A DNA stretch of 64,000 nucleotides from Planctomycetota bacterium (GTDB taxonomy: Bacteria > Planctomycetota > UBA8742 > UBA2392), in the NCBI GenBank assembly GCA_016712285.1, contig JADJRK010000001.1:620001-684000 (forward strand), read 5' to 3'. The notes beneath the pieces were generated by a model. That model made no database searches. It saw only the letters and a list, made by a program, of their open reading frames with translations, and was not told the origin of the DNA. Shown here piece after piece: positions 61,191 through 64,000 of the stretch (within the stretch, counting starts at the first letter, position 1; each line of letters begins with the position of its first letter). The position numbers were made by a program, and so were the translations under genes.

Positions 61191-61993
61191 CCGACTTTCT
61201 GCAGATCAAAGACAAGACCTTCGTTGTCTTCGGCGCAGCCAACCGCAAGTCAGTGGCCTGGGCGATTGGCTGTACTCTGCAGGATGCAGGCGCTCGCGTG
61301 ATTCATGTGGTGCGCGATGTTGAGCGGCGGGCGGAAGTGACCGCGCTACTGGCAAAGAGAAATGCGGGCGGGGCGCCCGCACCACTTGTCTGCAACGTCG
61401 AGCACCAGGGCGAGATTGACGCGGTCGCGGCCGAGATCGCGAAACATGGGCCGATTGACGGTTTGGTTCACAGCCTGGCATTCGCAAACTATTCCGAGGG
61501 CTTCAAGCCGTTTCATGAAACGAAACGTGAAGATTTCCTGCAGGCGGTGAACATCAGCGCCTTCAGCCTGGTCGCGATTGCCAACGCCCTGAAGCCGCAC
61601 TTCGCACAGGGCGCCAGCGCCATCACCATCGGCATCAGCACCACGCGCATGGCCGCGGAAAACTACGGCTACATGGCGCCGATCAAAGCCGCCCTGCACA
61701 GCAGCGTGGTGTTCCTGGCCAAGAGCTTCGCGGGCGCCGTGCGCTTTAACGCCGTTTGCCCCGGCTTGCTGAAAACCAGCGCCAGCGCAGGCATACCCGG
61801 CTATCTGGACAGCTACCTGTACGCGGAAAAGGCCACGTTGCGCAAACAGGGAGTGGCCACGGAGGAAGTCGCCAACGCGGCGGTCTTCCTGTTAAGCCCA
61901 GCCAGCAGCGGTATCAATGCCCAAGAGATCGTGATCGACGCCGGCATGGGCGTGAACTACTTCGACAAGACAATCATTGAGCGGATGAGTTAG
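61187..61993 (+). CDS. fabI: Enoyl-ACP reductase FabI with a REP insertion
   Basis: A 268-residue SDR reductase that saturates enoyl-ACP with NADH. Early GAANRKSVAWAIG, Tyr160 and Lys167 (NYGYMAPIK, the Y-x6-K pair of FabI), VRFNAVCPGLLKT and the C-terminal QEIVIDAGMGVN. The first active-site Tyr, usually in a TYLG-like phrase, is replaced by a STTR phrase, so kinetics may differ. Residues 59-66 (RNAGGAPAP region) are one REP unit. It starts in the fabZ stop (ATGA) and its 3' end overlaps the convergent OsmC gene by 20 bases. Confidence 0.9.
   Translation: MTDFLQIKDKTFVVFGAANRKSVAWAIGCTLQDAGARVIHVVRDVERRAEVTALLAKRNAGGAPAPLVCNVEHQGEIDAVAAEIAKHGPIDGLVHSLAFANYSEGFKPFHETKREDFLQAVNISAFSLVAIANALKPHFAQGASAITIGISTTRMAAENYGYMAPIKAALHSSVVFLAKSFAGAVRFNAVCPGLLKTSASAGIPGYLDSYLYAEKATLRKQGVATEEVANAAVFLLSPASSGINAQEIVIDAGMGVNYFDKTIIERMS
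61361..61385 (+). repeat. Single REP-like unit in fabI
   Basis: AATGCGGGCGGGGCGCCCGC followed by ACCAC; same phase as the other units (NAGGAPAP). Confidence 0.85.
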
Positions 61994-62411
61994 CCGCTTC
62001 CGGCGTCAGCACTTCAAGGTCAACGCCCTCCAGCAGCGCCTTGAGCACGGTGCACTTGTCCGCGACCTCAAGCATGCGCGCGTGCTGCGCCGGTGTGAGC
62101 TCGCCACGGATCTCCACTCTCTTGCGGATCAGCAGGTCGTGCTCGCCGTCGCGGCGTTCGCTGGGTTTTCGGCGCACAATCTCGACGTCTACGTTGACGC
62201 CGTCCAGCCGGATGCCCTTGACGTTTGCATAGCTGCGCAGGGTCAGCGTGGTGCACGAGGCAATCGCGCCCGCAAGCATCTCGATCGGCGTAGGCCCGGC
62301 GTCGTCGCCCTTGCCTGCGGGCTCGTCGGCAATCAGCGTGTGCGTGCGTGTCTGGCCGGTCCGAATCTCGGTGCGGAACCCGGTGTGTCCCATGGTGGCG
62401 GTGGCTTTCAT
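61974..62411 (-). CDS. OsmC-family peroxiredoxin (1)
   Basis: A 145-residue OsmC/Ohr-fold protein. Cys pair for thiol peroxidase chemistry: SCTTLTLRS and DKCTVLKALLE. Starts MKATATMGHTGFRTEIRTG. The neighbour at 62503 is a clear paralogue (same order, same N-terminal phrase TLIADEP), so tandem duplication is likely. Substrate, probably organic hydroperoxides, is inferred. Its 3' end overlaps fabI. Confidence 0.9.
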   Translation of the reverse strand: MKATATMGHTGFRTEIRTGQTRTHTLIADEPAGKGDDAGPTPIEMLAGAIASCTTLTLRSYANVKGIRLDGVNVDVEIVRRKPSERRDGEHDLLIRKRVEIRGELTPAQHARMLEVADKCTVLKALLEGVDLEVLTPEAANSSAQ

Positions 62412-62502
62412 GCAGTCTCTCCCGGCATTTGCCGTCGCGCGACACTAACAGGATACAAATATCCGGTTATAGGAAAAGTCCTGCACACGCAGGTGGTTCG
62501 GG

Positions 62503-62922
62503 CTAAGCGTGGGTGATGTCGGCGCCCTCGAGCAGCGTGCGATTCACCGGGCACTTTTCGGCGATCTGCAGGATGCGCTGGCGCTGCTCCTCGCTGAGTT
62601 CGCCCTCAATCGTGATCTTCTTGTGCATGACAGCCATTTTCGCGTCGGGGCCGGCTTCGTTCTGTTCGCTGGGTGTGCGACGTGATGCGTCAACTTCGAC
62701 GACGACGCGTGTCAGCTTGATGCCCTTGAGGTTGGCATAACTGCGGATGGTGGCCACGGTGCAAGCCGCCAACGCGCTGGCAAGCAAACCGAAAGCGGTC
62801 GGGCCGGCGTTGGTGCCGCCTTTGTCTTCGGGTTCGTCGGCGATCAGCGTGTGGCCCAGGGCCGGGTCAACCTTGATCTCGGTGCGAAAGCCCTCAGGGC
62901 CGAGTGTTGCGACTGCTTTCAT
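62503..62922 (-). CDS. OsmC-family peroxiredoxin (2)
   Basis: A 139-residue paralogue of the gene at 61974: MKAVATLGPEGFRTEIKVD, TLIADEPEDKGG, ACTVATIRSYANLKG and EKCPVNRTLLEGADI. Both Cys are kept. GGAGA precedes the ATG. It heads a two-gene minus-strand unit. The 5' open frame before this ATG is not conserved with the paralogue. Confidence 0.9.
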   Translation of the reverse strand: MKAVATLGPEGFRTEIKVDPALGHTLIADEPEDKGGTNAGPTAFGLLASALAACTVATIRSYANLKGIKLTRVVVEVDASRRTPSEQNEAGPDAKMAVMHKKITIEGELSEEQRQRILQIAEKCPVNRTLLEGADITHA

Positions 62923-63246
62923 GGCGTTCTCCGGTGGATGGGACCCCTTATAGCCGCATTGACTTGATAGAAGCAGCGGGCAAGTGGCTTGATCGCACAA
63001 CGTTTCTAAAAAGCACGAGATTTGCACCGAAATACCGAACCTTGGGCCGAGTTGGCCCGTTGTTCAGGCAATTCGGGTGTAGTGTCAATCGCCACACAAA
63101 TTGTTGCATGGACCGTACGGGGCGGTACCATACAACTACGCTTGGGGACAGCTTCTGATTAGCGGTGCGGAACGTGCACGAAAGTGCGGGGTTGGTGTTA
63201 TTTGTCGCGCGACTTGGGCGGCGCATAACTTGGAGGAGTACAGAAG
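62923..63246. other. Intergenic gap, 324 bp
   Basis: No gene is seen. It holds the SD (GGAGGAG, 63232-63238) of the right-edge gene and a weak TTGCAT/TACCAT pair near 63104-63131. Nothing else was recognised. Confidence 0.5.
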
Positions 63247-64000
63247 ATGAAATCACGATTCATAGGCTTTGTAGGGCTATTGACCCTGCTGTTCATGGGG
63301 GCGCAATTGAATGCGCAAGCAGCGGCGTCCACGGGCATCCAGAACTATGCGAACCCCGGTAACTGGCTTGACGAGTACTACTTTGACGTGGACTTCGGCG
63401 CCGGTGTCGCATCGTGCGATCTTTCGCTCGACCTTACGCACACGGCAAATGCGCAGATGAACTTTGATATCTGGATGACGGATGCGCTAACGGGCCTTCC
63501 CGCCGTTGCCGATGTTCCGAACTATGCACTTGGAATCAGCTACGGTGCAACGGCACCTGCCGCTCCTCCTGGAACGGGCGGACCTGTGCCCATCTGGGGC
63601 CCCAACGGCATCGTCTACACAGGCAGCTTTCCGCTTTCTGGCATCGTGCGTTTCAACTTTACCGTCAACGTTACCTCTGCATCCGTATTCCCCAACGACA
63701 TCAACGTCTCATTCGCCACCACTGCCGGAACACTGGTGTCCAACGCGGGCTTTCCGACGCCCACCGGTACGGGGCTCGGCTACAACTTCTGGAGCCAAGT
63801 GGCTGCAACGACCCCGGGCCTGCTCGGTGGTTGGGGCCGCGTAAGCAACTCGGACTACTTCCAGCGCAACCACAGCAACGTGGTATGGGGCGCTACCAGG
63901 TTTGGCAGCGCGACGGACGAGACTCAGTTTGAGATCGAAGTTGCGCTGGGCGCGACACCGATCACGGTTGACATTGGCTTCTATGGATTCGCTTACACGC
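63247..64000 (+). CDS. Exported protein of unknown function (partial, runs off right edge)
   Basis: At least 251 residues, open to the window end. GGAGGAG lies 8 bases before the ATG. Signal peptide MKSRFIGFVGLLTLLFMGAQ. The visible part is Asn/Gly/Thr-rich and beta-like (NWLDEYYFDVDFGAGVASCD, IVRFNFTVNVTS), similar in composition to the surface proteins at 40-46 kb. Whether it ends with the GCST-type tail cannot be seen. Confidence 0.75.
   Translation, partial: MKSRFIGFVGLLTLLFMGAQLNAQAAASTGIQNYANPGNWLDEYYFDVDFGAGVASCDLSLDLTHTANAQMNFDIWMTDALTGLPAVADVPNYALGISYGATAPAAPPGTGGPVPIWGPNGIVYTGSFPLSGIVRFNFTVNVTSASVFPNDINVSFATTAGTLVSNAGFPTPTGTGLGYNFWSQVAATTPGLLGGWGRVSNSDYFQRNHSNVVWGATRFGSATDETQFEIEVALGATPITVDIGFYGFAYT

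Noticed and set aside
48248..61993. Polyunsaturated fatty-acid synthase (pfa) cluster
   Set aside because: All enzymes are single-domain; no multidomain PfaA-D protein is present.

Overview
This is a 64 kb window of GC-rich bacterial chromosome with densely packed genes, short intergenic gaps, mostly recognisable Shine-Dalgarno (SD) sites and several TTG or GTG starts. The mix suggests a Planctomycetota-like or similar environmental bacterium: VWA/GATase-like secreted proteins, a membrane-anchored terpenoid-toroid protein, many paralogous exported proteins, a zinc-ribbon Ser/Thr kinase, LamG and P-domain surface proteins, and an oleABCD hydrocarbon cluster. The phylum is inferred from gene content only; there is no rRNA gene in the window.

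Layout. 1-16 kb: a partial VWA protein, two HEAT/TPR-like exported proteins, four paralogous exported proteins resembling secretin N domains, a toroid protein, rpsP, a lipoprotein, a half HhH-GPD-like protein, orphan sucD and a protein kinase. 16-29 kb: a serine hydrolase, a catalase-like protein, a ygiQ-DUF695-paralogue pair operon, ffh, a toxin-antitoxin pair whose toxin is split by a small transposable element, a DUF1704 metallopeptidase, a YceI lipoprotein and a GYF/DUF4190 protein. 29-36 kb: trpS, a Bax-inhibitor-1 protein, der, a structured leader with a very strong SD, and nuoABC without nuoD. 36-48 kb: a methyltransferase, a carboxypeptidase-regulatory/PDZ protein, lgt, three secreted proteins sharing a C-terminal Gly-Cys-Ser-Thr/membrane/Arg tail, and a DUF1570-like peptidase. 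48-62 kb: one co-directional block, oleA-oleB-oleC-oleD-gbsR-fabF-acp-desaturase-cbrC-desaturase-nucleotidyltransferase-fabZ-fabI, followed by two OsmC genes and a partial secreted protein.

The most notable region is the 48-62 kb block. OleABCD makes long-chain olefins from two acyl chains by condensation, reduction, beta-lactone formation and decarboxylation. Here it is coupled to a dedicated KASII, ACP, dehydratase, enoyl reductase and two CrtI-like FAD oxidoreductases, which suggests a lipid or hydrocarbon pathway with custom chain building and (de)saturation. The same block is riddled with palindromic repeats inserted inside genes without breaking the frame. The extreme case is fabZ, which carries a complete REP-associated tyrosine transposase (RAYT) domain, flanked by REP-like palindromes, in frame between its two halves.

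Several unrelated dispersed repeat families, each built as a short word repeated on one arm and inverted on the other, sit at gene junctions or inside genes (ygiQ, oleC start, oleD end, acp end, fabZ end). A 254 bp element with terminal inverted repeats and an 8 bp target duplication interrupts a parE-like toxin gene.
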